DNA of 64,000 nucleotides, from positions 1 through 64,000 of the forward strand of contig NZ_RQIT01000022.1 in the NCBI RefSeq assembly GCF_003837805.1, read 5' to 3'. The notes below the pieces were generated by a model. It did not search any database. It was given only the letters and a program-made list of their open reading frames with translations, and was not told the origin of the DNA. The stretch is from Bradyrhizobium sp. RP6 (GTDB lineage: Bacteria; Pseudomonadota; Alphaproteobacteria; Rhizobiales; Xanthobacteraceae). A program made the position numbers and the translations under genes. Position 1 is the first letter of the stretch. Each line of letters begins with the position of its first letter. This document shows positions 17,994 to 26,449 of this stretch, piece by piece.

Positions 17994-19091
17994 ATGAGCG
18001 CGCATAGTCCGATGCCCCGGTCGGCCTGGGTCTTCCCGGCGCTGGCCGTGCTGCTGTTCGCAGCCGTCAGCGCGACGGACTATGTGTTCACGCTGTCGTT
18101 TGCCGGATTCGTTTTCGCCGTCGTCCTTCTGGTCATCCTGTTCGGCACCGTGTTCGCCGCGGTTCATCATGCCGAGGTGATCGCGGAGCGGGTCGGCGAA
18201 CCCTATGGCACGCTGGTGCTGACGCTCTCGGTGACCATCATCGAAGTCGCGCTGATCACCACGATCATGCTGGGCGACAAGCCTGCCCCGGCACTGGCGC
18301 GCGACACCGTATTCGCTGTCGTCATGATCGTCTGCAACGGCCTCGTCGGCCTCTGCATCTTCATCGGCGGCCTGCGCTATCGCGAGCAGGGCTTCCAGCT
18401 CTCGGGAGCCAACGTCTATCTCAGCGTGCTGTTCGCGCTCGCGACCATCACGCTGATCTTGCCGAACTACACCACGACCACGCCGGGGCCGGTCTATTCG
18501 GCGGTTCAGCTCGGTTTCGTCGACGTGGTTACGCTCGCGCTGTACGGAGTGTTTCTCTACACCCAGACCGTCCTGCACAAGGACTACTTCGTTCATGAAC
18601 GGGCCGAGGGCGAGGGCGGGGAGGTGCACCTGTCGGCCGGGGCGCTCGCGCTCACCGTCGCGCTGCTCCTGGTCTCGCTTCTGGCGGTCGTGCTGCTGGC
18701 CAAGAAATTCTCGCTTGTGGTCGATGCCGTCGGCGCCAGGATCGGTGCGCCGTCGGCCTTCGCCGGCCTTCTGGTCGCGCTGCTGATCCTGATGCCGGAG
18801 GGGGTCGCGGCCATCGCGGCGGCCCGCAGGAACGATCTCCAGAAGAGCATCAACCTTGCGCTCGGCTCGTCGCTGGCGACCATCGGTCTGACGATCCCTG
18901 CCGTCGGCGTCGCCACCTACGCGCTCGACAAGGAGCTCGAACTCGGCCTCAGCGCCCAGGGCAGCGTGCTTTTGCTGCTGACCTTCTTCCTGAGTATGCT
19001 GACCTTCGGCACGGGCAGGACCAATGTCCTGTTCGGACTGGTCCATATGGTGGTATTTGCCGTCTACGTGTTCATGGTTTTCGTGCCCTGA
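17994..19091 (+). CDS. chaA: ChaA-type calcium/proton exchanger
   Basis: 365 residues, about eleven hydrophobic helices. The two alpha-repeat acidic motifs of the CaCA superfamily are present: AERVGEPYGTLVLTLSVTIIEVALI and ALLILMPEGVAAIAAARRNDLQKSINLALGSSLATIGLTIP (quoted in part by family recognition). E. coli ChaA moves Ca2+, Na+ or K+ out against H+. GGAAGTGGTGG before the ATG supplies the ribosome site. Confidence 0.88.
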   Translation: MSAHSPMPRSAWVFPALAVLLFAAVSATDYVFTLSFAGFVFAVVLLVILFGTVFAAVHHAEVIAERVGEPYGTLVLTLSVTIIEVALITTIMLGDKPAPALARDTVFAVVMIVCNGLVGLCIFIGGLRYREQGFQLSGANVYLSVLFALATITLILPNYTTTTPGPVYSAVQLGFVDVVTLALYGVFLYTQTVLHKDYFVHERAEGEGGEVHLSAGALALTVALLLVSLLAVVLLAKKFSLVVDAVGARIGAPSAFAGLLVALLILMPEGVAAIAAARRNDLQKSINLALGSSLATIGLTIPAVGVATYALDKELELGLSAQGSVLLLLTFFLSMLTFGTGRTNVLFGLVHMVVFAVYVFMVFVP

Positions 19092-19111
19092 AGTGCAAAA
19101 GGAGAGTTTCG

Positions 19112-19396
19112 ATGCTTGCCGCCAAGTCCGAGGTTCAGATCGACAACGAGCAGGTCCGGGTGACCGAATGGCGGCTCGCCCCGGGTAGCGCCACCGGGCA
19201 TCACACCCATGGGATGGATTATGTGATTGTTCCCGTCGCCGCCGGCGAGATGACCATCGTGGCGCCCAGTGGCGAACGGTCCAAGGCGCAGCTCGCGGCC
19301 GGAAAATCCTACTTCCGCAAGGCCGGCGTCCAACATGATGTACTTAACGAAACCTCAACTGAGATCGTGTTCCTTGAAATCGAGCTGAAGCCGTAA
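19112..19396 (+). CDS. Small cupin-domain protein
   Basis: 94 residues with one cupin barrel: the GX5HXH part is TGHHTHGMDYVIVP, and the second motif carries a His in KAGVQHDVLNE. A metal site from H-x-H and the distal His is likely. Enzymatic role and ligand cannot be told. The start follows AAAGGAGAG, 20 bases after the ChaA-type gene, so it may be the last gene of that transcript. Confidence 0.82.
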   Translation: MLAAKSEVQIDNEQVRVTEWRLAPGSATGHHTHGMDYVIVPVAAGEMTIVAPSGERSKAQLAAGKSYFRKAGVQHDVLNETSTEIVFLEIELKP

Positions 19397-19490
19397 GTTC
19401 GGCGTTACCCTTTGCCATTGATCCGTCGCAGTTGATCCCTCACAATGCCCTAAAGTTCCCGCATCAGATCGCGCGGGGAGTGGCCGAGAA

Positions 19491-20414
19491 ATGCTGAAAT
19501 ACCTCGCTAAAATCTCGATGGATATTTTCCCCTCGGTGCTCGCGACGATCATCGGGGCGTACATCGTTAACCACTACATCAACGCCAAGCCCGCCCCCGA
19601 TGCTCCGTCAGCCGTGACGGCGCCGGCCCAGCCTGGCAGCGAGGGCAAGCCGACCGATACCGCCAACCTCCCCGTGCACGGCGTCAAGGCCAAGGGCATC
19701 TCGGAGAAGAGCATCTCCGAGAAGAGCGGGACGGACAAGGCAGCCGAGAAGCCCGCCGATCATCAGCCCGCTGCCGAGACCAAGGCCGCAGACGTGGCCC
19801 CCGCCGAAACCAGCCCGCGGGGTCGTACGCCCGCGCGTGAGAAAGCCGCCGCCAAGTCGAACCCGGCTCCGGCCATCGTGGAGGCCAATTCGGCGTCGAC
19901 TGCTGTCACCCCGGCCCCGACCCCCGACGCCAACGATCTCGCGCGCGCCGCCATCGAGCGGTTGCGCAAGTCGCCCGAGGGCAGGGCCGCCGAGGCAAGA
20001 TCTGTCGAAGCCAAATCGGCCGAAACCAAGCCGGCCGAGAGGCCGGCGGAGCCTGCGGTGCGAGAAGCCGCCCGCACGCCGGAAGCCCCTCGTGTCATCA
20101 CCGCGGAGCCGTCCACGGTCCGCCCGCTGCCGCCGCCGATCACGGTGTCGACGCCCTCATCCGAGGCCTATGGCAATGGTGGCGCCTCACAAGGGAGCCC
20201 GTCCTACACGGCCACGATCGGCAATGACGACCCGACTCGGGTGACGCCGCCGGCCGATATTCCCGTGCCGGTGATCGCACCGCCGCTCGACCTTCGGGCC
20301 GATGCCGGTGGCGCCATGCCGCGACCGAAGAGGACGAATGTCGCCGACGAGATGCTGTCGGGCATGAAGTCGATGTTCCAAGCGGTGCTGCCGAAGGGCG
20401 CCACCCCCGATTAA
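19491..20414 (+). CDS. Single-pass membrane protein with long Ala/Pro/Glu/Lys-rich tail (unknown)
   Basis: 307 residues. The N-terminus (MLKYLAKISMDIFPSVLATI, then IGAYIVNHYINAK) holds one membrane helix. From about residue 40 to 280 the chain is low-complexity, with short imperfect repeats such as ISEKSISEKS and ARSVEAKSAETKPAERPAE. The final 30 residues (RPKRTNVADEMLSGMKSMFQ) look ordered and amphipathic. This suggests an inner-membrane anchor, a spacer across the periplasm and a short end domain, but no family is recognised. GGGGAG precedes the ATG. It converges on the TPR lipoprotein gene with only 21 bases between them. Confidence 0.75.
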   Translation: MLKYLAKISMDIFPSVLATIIGAYIVNHYINAKPAPDAPSAVTAPAQPGSEGKPTDTANLPVHGVKAKGISEKSISEKSGTDKAAEKPADHQPAAETKAADVAPAETSPRGRTPAREKAAAKSNPAPAIVEANSASTAVTPAPTPDANDLARAAIERLRKSPEGRAAEARSVEAKSAETKPAERPAEPAVREAARTPEAPRVITAEPSTVRPLPPPITVSTPSSEAYGNGGASQGSPSYTATIGNDDPTRVTPPADIPVPVIAPPLDLRADAGGAMPRPKRTNVADEMLSGMKSMFQAVLPKGATPD

Positions 20415-20435
20415 AGCGACAGCTGAGCCGCGCAA

Positions 20436-21086
20436 TCAGCCGCCGACGCGGGCAAGACCGCTGCGGGCGGCCTCATCGCGTGGACGAAGCGCGACGGCCC
20501 TGGTGTAGGACGCCGCCGCCTTGGCTCTGTCGCCGAGCCGTTCGTAGGCCTGCCCGCGCGTGGTCCAGACCTGGGCGTTGTTCGGATCGGCCTCGGAGGC
20601 TTCATCGAGATCGGCTGTGGCCTCCTTGACCTTCCCGAGCGCGAGATAGCTGATCGCACGGCCGAGCAGCGGCTCGGCCTTTTGCGGGTTGAGCCCGCTC
20701 GCGGCACTGAAATCGGCAATCGCGAAGTCGTGCTGGTTCTTGCCCTGGTAGATTAGGGCGCGGCCATAAAGTGCCTGCGCATTGTAGGGATCGAGCCCGA
20801 CCGCGCGATTGAACTCGTCGAGCGCTGCCGCGGTCTCGCCCGACTTCGCCAGGGACTGGGCCTTCGCGGTATGGGCATGAGCTTCGGTGACGTTGCCGGC
20901 GCTCACCGCGCTCTCGGCGGGCGCGGCCGCCTTGGGCGCTTCCTGTGGCTTGTCTTTCTCAGGGAGTAGCGATCCAAGATCGAAGGAGCAGCCGCAGAGC
21001 GTGATCCCCATCACGGCCAGCGCGAGCGGCTGCCGCCAGATCTGGCGTAGCCGCGGCAAGCCACGCTCGGGGAAAGGGGAGGCCAT
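20436..21086 (-). CDS. TPR-repeat lipoprotein
   Basis: 216 residues. A hydrophobic leader ends in a lipobox-like ITLCGC near residue 33, so the mature protein is probably lipid-anchored. About four TPR units follow (ALDEFNRAVGLDPYNAQALYGRA, DFAIADFSAASGLNPQKAEP, KEATADLDEASEADPNNAQVW and AKAAASYTRAVALRPRDE, shown as starts). TPR proteins bind other proteins; the partner is unknown. Confidence 0.85.
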   Translation of the reverse strand: MASPFPERGLPRLRQIWRQPLALAVMGITLCGCSFDLGSLLPEKDKPQEAPKAAAPAESAVSAGNVTEAHAHTAKAQSLAKSGETAAALDEFNRAVGLDPYNAQALYGRALIYQGKNQHDFAIADFSAASGLNPQKAEPLLGRAISYLALGKVKEATADLDEASEADPNNAQVWTTRGQAYERLGDRAKAAASYTRAVALRPRDEAARSGLARVGG

Positions 21087-21155
21087 CTACGGTTCGCTCG
21101 CGCTAGTGCCGCATCGGTAGTGCCCGTCCCAGAAAGGCACCGCTCACAAACAATA

Positions 21156-21176
21156 ACGCGGGCCAGGGGCCCGCGT
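21156..21176 (-). terminator. Rho-independent terminator after rpsU
   Basis: A 9-bp stem ACGCGGGCC / GGCCCGCGT with a 3-base loop, followed on the minus strand by TTATTGTTTGTG. It lies 33 bases past the rpsU stop. Confidence 0.82.
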
Positions 21177-21209
21177 CATCGAAAACTGAACTCTTACGGA
21201 TTCGGCAAA

Positions 21210-21506
21210 TCAGCGCGGGCCGCGCGGGCCTGCACCGGGGCCGCCACGACCGCCGCGATCACCGCCGGGGCCCGCGCCGAACACCGGCTTCGGCTTCATC
21301 GGCAGCAGGCCTTCGCGCTGCAGCTTCTTGCGGGCCAGCTTGCGCGCACGGCGCACTGCTTCGGCCTTTTCGCGGGCCTTCTTCTCGGAGGGCTTCTCGT
21401 AATGACCGCGGAGCTTCATCTCGCGGAAAATGCCCTCGCGCTGCATCTTCTTCTTCAGCGCCTTGAGGGCTTGATCAACATTGTTATCGCGAACGAGAAC
21501 CTGCAC
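21210..21506 (-). CDS. rpsU: 30S ribosomal protein S21
   Basis: 98 residues from a GTG start preceded by GAGG at 7 bases. The S21 signature is unmistakable: MQVLVRDNNVDQALKALKKK, then MQREGIFREMKLRGHYEKPS and basic helices. It helps base-pairing of mRNA with the anti-Shine-Dalgarno end of 16S rRNA. The C-terminus is extended by a Gly/Arg-rich tail (GPGGDRGGRGGPGAGPRG) typical of Bradyrhizobiaceae. Confidence 0.97.
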   Translation of the reverse strand: MQVLVRDNNVDQALKALKKKMQREGIFREMKLRGHYEKPSEKKAREKAEAVRRARKLARKKLQREGLLPMKPKPVFGAGPGGDRGGRGGPGAGPRGPR

Positions 21507-21764
21507 GCGGCATCCTCTTCAGGTGGATCGGATTTGAATTCTGGTAAGTCAAAGGGATGGCAAAACGCGCAAGCCCTTAACCTTGAGCGCGCCGATGTAT
21601 CAGACAAAACCTTGGATGTCCACCGGCCAAGCGGGTTTTCGGGCCAAGTTCGGCCATTAAATGCGGCGAAAATACCTCCACGCGGCCCCGATTTGGGCGG
21701 TTTGACGCCATGGGCGGGGCGGCGACCGGAGCTTGTTCCGGGGTTTTGCAATGAGGGGACCACA

Positions 21765-22487
21765 ATGGACATGAAAAAATACGCTGCCGAAGCCATCGGC
21801 ACCTTCTGGCTCACATTCGCCGGCTGCGGAAGTGCGGTGATTGCGGCCGGCTTCCCCCAGGTCGGTATCGGCCTTGTCGGCGTCTCCCTTGCCTTCGGGT
21901 TGAGCGTGGTCACCATGGCCTATGCGATCGGCCACATCTCGGGCTGCCATCTCAACCCGGCGGTCACGGTCGGTCTCGCTGCCGGCGGCCGCTTTCCGGC
22001 CGGCCAGATCCTGCCTTATGTCGTCGCCCAGGTGGCAGGCGCGATCGTGGCCGCATCGCTGCTTTATGTCATTGCCAGCGGGGCGCCCGGCTTCGACGTC
22101 AGCAAGGGCTTCGCGTCGAACGGATACGGCGCGCATTCGCCCGGTCAGTACAGCATGATGGCCGGCTTCCTCACCGAGGTGGTGATGACCATGATGTTCC
22201 TGTTCATCATCATGGGCGCCACCCATGGCCGCGCGCCGGCGGGCTTTGCACCGCTCGCGATCGGGCTTGCGCTGGTGATGATCCATCTCGTCAGCATTCC
22301 CGTCACCAACACCTCGGTGAACCCGGCGCGCAGCACGGGCCCGGCACTGTTTGTCGGCGGCTGGGCGCTGTCACAGCTCTGGCTGTTCTGGGTTGCACCG
22401 CTGATCGGCGGCGCGCTGGGCGGGGTGATCTATCGCTGGCTCAGCGAGGAGCCCACCGGCGTCGTCGCGGGCGTGAAGGCGGCGTAA
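21765..22487 (+). CDS. aqpZ: Aquaporin Z
   Basis: 240 residues, six membrane helices and two NPA half-helices (HLNPAVTVG and SVNPARSTGPA). N-terminal residues AEAIGTFWLTFAGCGSAVIAAGFP match AqpZ closely, and the Arg of the selectivity filter follows the second NPA. It passes water across the inner membrane. One detail differs from E. coli AqpZ: HISGCHLNPAV has Cys where E. coli has Gly. The upstream 258 bases between rpsU and aqpZ hold both promoters; no motif was identified. Confidence 0.94.
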   Translation: MDMKKYAAEAIGTFWLTFAGCGSAVIAAGFPQVGIGLVGVSLAFGLSVVTMAYAIGHISGCHLNPAVTVGLAAGGRFPAGQILPYVVAQVAGAIVAASLLYVIASGAPGFDVSKGFASNGYGAHSPGQYSMMAGFLTEVVMTMMFLFIIMGATHGRAPAGFAPLAIGLALVMIHLVSIPVTNTSVNPARSTGPALFVGGWALSQLWLFWVAPLIGGALGGVIYRWLSEEPTGVVAGVKAA

Positions 22488-22523
22488 TCGCAAAGGGGAT
22501 CGCGGCCAGCAGCTGCGGTCCCC

Positions 22524-23630
22524 TCATTTGCCCCTTGACGGCCTGACTTCGGTGACATGGCCCATCTTGCGGCCGGGGCGCGGCGCGCCCTTGCCATAGA
22601 TGTGCACGGTCGCGCCCGGCACGCTCAACCACCTTTCGTAATCGTTGATCTCGTCGCCGATCAGGTTGGTCATGGTGACGACTTCGCCGTGGCGCACGGG
22701 CTTGCCGAGCGGCCAGCCGGCGATGGCGCGGATGTGCTGCTCGAACTGCGAGACGGAGGCGCCATCGAGCGTCCAGTGCCCGGAATTGTGCACGCGCGGC
22801 GCGATCTCGTTGACCAGCACCCTCGGTCCGCTGCCATTGGCGAGCACGAACATCTCGACAGCGAGCACGCCGACATAGTCGAGCGCGCCTGCGATCTTGC
22901 CGGCGATGCTGCGCGCTTCCTCCGCGAGCGCAGCCGGAATCGGCGCGGGCGCGCGCGATATCTTCAGAATGTGGTCGCGGTGCTCGTTCTCGGTGACGTC
23001 GAAACATTCGACCTCGCCTGTGGTCGAGCGGGCGGCGATCACCGAGATCTCGCGCTCGAACGGGACAAAGGCTTCCAGGATCGCCGATTTGGTGGCGAGG
23101 CTGGTCCACACTTTCGCGATGTCGTCGCCCTCGCGGATGATGGCCTGCCCCTTGCCGTCATAACCGAACCGGCGGGTTTTCAGCACGGCCGGAAGGCCGA
23201 TCCTGGCGATCGCCTCGCGCAGTGAGGAGACGGAGGTGACGTCGGCATAGGCTGCGGTGCCGATGCCGAGCCGCGTGACGAAATCCTTCTCCGCGAGCCG
23301 GTCCTGGGTGGTCTCGAGGATCTTGCGGTCGGGCAGCACGGGTCGGCGCGCATCCAGCACCATCGCGGCTGCTGCGGGCACGTTCTCGAATTCATAGGTG
23401 ATGACGTCGACGTCGTTCGCGAACAGCTCGAGCGCTTCGACATCGGCATATTCGGCGCAGGTCGCGTTCAGCACGACGTCGAAAGCCGGCGAGTCCGGAT
23501 CCGGCGAGAACACCTGGCAGCGCAGGCCAAGCCGGGCCGCAGCCATGGCCAGCATCCGGCCCAATTGTCCGCCGCCGAGAATTCCGATGGTGTCACCGGG
23601 CTTCAGTTTCATATGCCTGGTGCCGCTCAC
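22524..23630 (-). CDS. purK: N5-carboxyaminoimidazole ribonucleotide synthase
   Basis: 368 residues. ATP-grasp enzyme of purine synthesis that carboxylates AIR with bicarbonate and ATP. N-terminal GILGGGQLGRMLA, then RFGYDGKGQ and EMFVLANGSGPRVLVNEIAPRVHNSGHWTLD (in part) are diagnostic. The GTG at 23630 is chosen because GGAGG lies 7 bases upstream and it overlaps the purE stop by 4 bases; an ATG at 23612 would drop six residues and has a poorer site. It works directly with PurE. Confidence 0.95.
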   Translation of the reverse strand: MSGTRHMKLKPGDTIGILGGGQLGRMLAMAAARLGLRCQVFSPDPDSPAFDVVLNATCAEYADVEALELFANDVDVITYEFENVPAAAAMVLDARRPVLPDRKILETTQDRLAEKDFVTRLGIGTAAYADVTSVSSLREAIARIGLPAVLKTRRFGYDGKGQAIIREGDDIAKVWTSLATKSAILEAFVPFEREISVIAARSTTGEVECFDVTENEHRDHILKISRAPAPIPAALAEEARSIAGKIAGALDYVGVLAVEMFVLANGSGPRVLVNEIAPRVHNSGHWTLDGASVSQFEQHIRAIAGWPLGKPVRHGEVVTMTNLIGDEINDYERWLSVPGATVHIYGKGAPRPGRKMGHVTEVRPSRGK

Positions 23631-24115
23631 GCCTTGTCCTCCGGGCGCTCGGCGACCGCCTCGGTTTGCGCCTTGCGCCAGGCGGCGAGGCGATCGGACA
23701 GCGCCGGGTCGGACAATGCCAGCACGGCGGCTGCAAGCAGCGCGGCATTGATCGCGCCGGCCTTGCCGATCGCGAGGGTGCCGACCGGGACACCCGCTGG
23801 CATCTGGACGATCGAATAGAGCGAATCGACGCCCTTGAGCGTCTTGGATTCGACGGGAACGCCAAATACGGGAAGTTCCGTCAGCGCCGCCGCCATGCCG
23901 GGCAGATGTGCAGCGCCACCGGCGCCGGCGATGATGACCTTGTAGCCTGCGGCCTTGGCGCCCTTGGCGAAAGCGAACAGCCGGTCGGGCGTGCGATGAG
24001 CCGAGACGACGCGCCTGTCGGCGGCAATGCCGAGCGCTTCAAGCGTGTCGGCGGCATGCCGCATCGTGTCCCAGTCCGACTGGCTTCCCATGATGATGGC
24101 GATCGGCGCGGTCAT
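23627..24115 (-). CDS. purE: N5-carboxyaminoimidazole ribonucleotide mutase
   Basis: 162 residues. PurE motifs: IIMGSQSDWDTM, VVSAHRTPDRLFAFA, IAGAGGAAHLPGM and GVPVESKTLKGVDSLYSIVQMP (in part). It moves the carboxyl group of N5-CAIR to C4, giving CAIR. The start MTAPIAIIMG at 24115 fits the family; the in-frame extension to 24193 does not. First gene of a two-gene purEK operon. Confidence 0.96.
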   Translation of the reverse strand: MTAPIAIIMGSQSDWDTMRHAADTLEALGIAADRRVVSAHRTPDRLFAFAKGAKAAGYKVIIAGAGGAAHLPGMAAALTELPVFGVPVESKTLKGVDSLYSIVQMPAGVPVGTLAIGKAGAINAALLAAAVLALSDPALSDRLAAWRKAQTEAVAERPEDKA

Positions 24116-24251
24116 GACATCAATTGTGCCCGGAAAAACAGAAACATAGGCCAGATCTACGGTTCCGGCCGGCGGCTCGCAAGGCGGTGGCAAGGAGAAG
24201 GGAATCCACTATCCTGTCTTGGTGAATCCCCGCAAGCCTTCATTGAGCAGG

Positions 24252-24980
24252 ATGCCCATGAAGAAACGAAAAAGGGCGAGTGCTGCGAAGGCCAAAAAAA
24301 ACGGCCGGAAGACCAGCGCCGGCCGATCCGCCCCCAAACGGCTGACCAAGCGTCCGGCGAAGCCCCCGCGGCGCGCCGTCTCGGGCGATGGCGCAGCCGA
24401 GGATAACGTCAGCGCGACAATCCGGGGCTTGCGAGCCAAGCTCAAGCAGGCGCAGCGCCGGGTCGCGGAACTGGAAGCTGCGGCCGACACCGATTTCCTG
24501 CTCGACATTCCCAACCGGCGCGGCTTCGAGCGCGAGCTCGCGCGCGCCATCGCCTATATGAAGCGCTACCGCGCCAGCGGGGCACTGATCGTGCTCGACG
24601 TCGATCGGCTGAAGCCGATCAACGATTCGTTCGGTCATGCCGCCGGTGACGAGGTGCTCAAGGCGATCGTCGCCACGCTGACACGACAGGTCCGTGCCTC
24701 TGACGTGGTCGGCCGGCTCGGGGGCGACGAGTTCGCGCTGCTGCTCTGGAATCTCAGCGAGACCGACGCCAAGGCGAAGGCCGCGGCCTTCGAGCAGGCG
24801 ATCGACGAATTGTCCTTCGTCTTTCGCGGCCAACACGTGACCGCGGGCGCTTCCGCGGGCGTCGCGCTGCTGGGGGCGCAATCCGACGCAGGCCGTGCCC
24901 TGGAGGAGGCGGATGCCGCCATGTACGTGCGCAAGGCGCGTCGGCGGCACGAGCCAGCGATCAGGCTGGTCAGCAGCTGA
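24252..24980 (+). CDS. GGDEF diguanylate cyclase with basic N-terminus
   Basis: 242 residues. The first 55 are strongly basic (KKRKRASAAKAKKNGRK), followed by a short coiled coil (IRGLRAKLKQAQRRVAELEA) and a complete GGDEF domain: DIPNRRGFER, DVDRLKPINDSFGHAAGDEVL, and an intact active site RLGGDEFALLL near residues 155-165. It should make cyclic di-GMP in the cytosol. No sensor domain or membrane helix is present, so control is probably by expression or partners. TTG/GTG starts at 24219/24222 are possible, but ATG 24252 is preferred. Confidence 0.85.
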   Translation: MPMKKRKRASAAKAKKNGRKTSAGRSAPKRLTKRPAKPPRRAVSGDGAAEDNVSATIRGLRAKLKQAQRRVAELEAAADTDFLLDIPNRRGFERELARAIAYMKRYRASGALIVLDVDRLKPINDSFGHAAGDEVLKAIVATLTRQVRASDVVGRLGGDEFALLLWNLSETDAKAKAAAFEQAIDELSFVFRGQHVTAGASAGVALLGAQSDAGRALEEADAAMYVRKARRRHEPAIRLVSS

Positions 24981-24982
24981 AC

Positions 24983-25227
24983 TTACAGTGCCCCCAGATC
25001 CTCCGGCACGTTGCCGAATTTGCGCAGCAGCCTGGCGTCGCCGAATTCGCCGGTCAGGGGATCGCCGCTGCGGCTGAACGCGACCGCGCCTATATGGCCG
25101 GCACCAATATCTCGGCGCGCCGCAACGCGGCGGTCGAGGTCTGGCACTCCTCGGCAGTGCCCGCGACCGGCGAGCCGTCGGCGTCGATCAAAAAGGGCAT
25201 TGCAACGTAGTAGGTCACATCCGACAT
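24983..25227 (-). pseudogene. Frameshifted small conserved protein
   Basis: From ATG 25227 the frame reads MSDVTYYVAMPFLIDADGSP, then VAGTAEECQTSTAALRRAE, and hits TAG at 25090-25092. In the next frame the coding sense continues smoothly: GAGHIGAVAFSRSGDPLTGE, FGDARLLRKFGNVPEDLGAL, ending in TAA at 24983. The 245-base length is one short of a multiple of three. A one-base loss near 25100-25106 would explain it. Proteins of this pattern, about 80 residues, occur in Bradyrhizobiaceae as far as I recall; their function is unknown. A sequencing error is the alternative. Confidence 0.72.
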
Positions 25228-25249
25228 GGCGTTGCTCCAGTTTTGAAAA

Positions 25250-25468
25250 TCAGGCGGCGCTGCTCTTGCTCCGCATCTTGCTGCGCGAGGTCTCAGGAAT
25301 GCAGCCGGCGGAAATCGCCGCCTGCAATTCCTCCAGCTCGGCTTCCAGATATTCATTGGCCATGATCAGCGCCTTGATGGTGCTGCGCAGATTGCCGTCG
25401 CACATCGCGATCGCCTGATCGCAAGCCTGTTCATAATGGCTGTTGTCGAGAAGGGGCGTTGCCGACAT
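25250..25468 (-). CDS. Small helical protein (unknown)
   Basis: 72 residues, mostly alpha-helical by composition (NLRSTIKALIMANEYLEAEL, EELQAAISAG) with two Cys (DQAIAMCDGN and GCIPETS) and a basic end (SRSKMRSKSSAA). It lies 22 bases before the frameshifted gene on the same strand, so the two may have formed an operon. No named family is recognised. Confidence 0.6.
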   Translation of the reverse strand: MSATPLLDNSHYEQACDQAIAMCDGNLRSTIKALIMANEYLEAELEELQAAISAGCIPETSRSKMRSKSSAA

Positions 25469-25596
25469 CTGCGTTGTCCTCGTGCCGTGAGCATTGGCGT
25501 TTTCGGAGAATTGGGCGCTCCGGAATGTTCCTCTTTTGTTCTATTTGAGTCAAGCGGATTCATGTGGGCGAGCCGCGACGCAGGCCGGCTCACGGA

Positions 25597-25803
25597 TCAG
25601 GCGATGATGTCGGGGGTAATCTGGTCTTCGATGAACGCGATGCGATCACGCAACAACAGCTTGCGCTTCTTCAACCGCTGTAACCGCAATAGGTCGGGGG
25701 CGGGCGATTGATGCAGTGCATCGATCGCGGCGTCCAGATCTCGGTGTTCCTGCTGCAACCGGGTGAGCTCGGCTTCGAGCTCACGCTCGTCTTCATTGGT
25801 CAT
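25597..25803 (-). CDS. YdcH/DUF465 family small protein
   Basis: 68 residues forming a two-helix coiled coil: ELEAELTRLQQEHRDLDAAI, then LLRLQRLKKRKLLLRDRIAF and IEDQI. The RLKKRKLxLKDxI pattern is the DUF465 signature. Function unknown. A second member lies at 26133-26312 on the other strand, so this pair is divergent. Confidence 0.85.
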   Translation of the reverse strand: MTNEDERELEAELTRLQQEHRDLDAAIDALHQSPAPDLLRLQRLKKRKLLLRDRIAFIEDQITPDIIA

Positions 25804-26132
25804 GTCTGCGGTGGCCGAAAACCGATAAGCGTGAGATTAAAGGCTGTGGATGCCTTGTGGAAATTATCGTCCTTGCGCGGCGTGATCGCAAGCGATCTGC
25901 GATCCTCGCGCGCCGGTCTCCCGCAACATATTTCTGCAGGCCGACGCGGCGTTGCGCAGGCGCATTGATATCATGGATCTTTCGCGCGCGGTTCCCTTAG
26001 TCACGCTTCGTTACATATGAACTTTCAAAAATGACACTGCGACGACGGATACCCATCGACAGGACGAATCGGTGATGTAGACTTGCTTGTCCGGATCGAA
26101 TCCTAAGGTTCAACCTACCGAGGAGGTTTCGA
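25804..26132. other. Intergenic region between two divergent DUF465 genes
   Basis: About 330 bases with lower GC than the flanks around 25990-26130. It must hold promoters for both divergent genes. No confident sigma-factor or operator motif was found. A strong ribosome site (GAGGAGG) lies at its right end before 26133. Confidence 0.5.
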
Positions 26133-26312
26133 ATGACAATTCAGGCACATCTTGTTGAATTGGAGCGGAAGCACAAACTTCTCGAAAACGAATTGCATGA
26201 AGCTCTCGTGCACCTTTCAACAGACGACCTGCAAATTGTTGAGTTGAAGCGCCGGAAGTTGATGGTCAAGGACCAGATCGAGCGTCTGAAGCACGGCGAC
26301 ACGCTCCACTAA
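26133..26312 (+). CDS. YdcH/DUF465 family small protein
   Basis: 59 residues: MTIQAHLVELERKHKLLENE, LHEALVHLSTDDLQIVELKR, RKLMVKDQIERLKHGDTLH. The second half (ELKRRKLMVKDQIERLK) is the DUF465 motif. The start has GAGGAGG 7 bases upstream, one of the strongest ribosome sites in the window, so it is probably highly translated. It is followed by a stable hairpin. Confidence 0.88.
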   Translation: MTIQAHLVELERKHKLLENELHEALVHLSTDDLQIVELKRRKLMVKDQIERLKHGDTLH

Positions 26313-26350
26313 CCACCCCCGTAACACCGTAGAGTTGATCACATCCTTAC

Positions 26351-26382
26351 GCAGGGATGAGAGCATTCGTGCTCATCCCTGC
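26351..26382 (+). terminator. Stem-loop with TTCG loop after the DUF465 gene
   Basis: GCAGGGATGAG pairs with CTCATCCCTGC, extended by CA/TG around a TTCG tetraloop. No T-run follows, so it may act as a transcript-end stabiliser or a Rho-independent terminator of weak form. Confidence 0.6.
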
Positions 26383-26449
26383 TGCAAGATGGCGCAAGAT
26401 GTTTGCCTAGCGCCAGCTCTGCCGGGACGTCGTTTCTCGACGCGAACCG

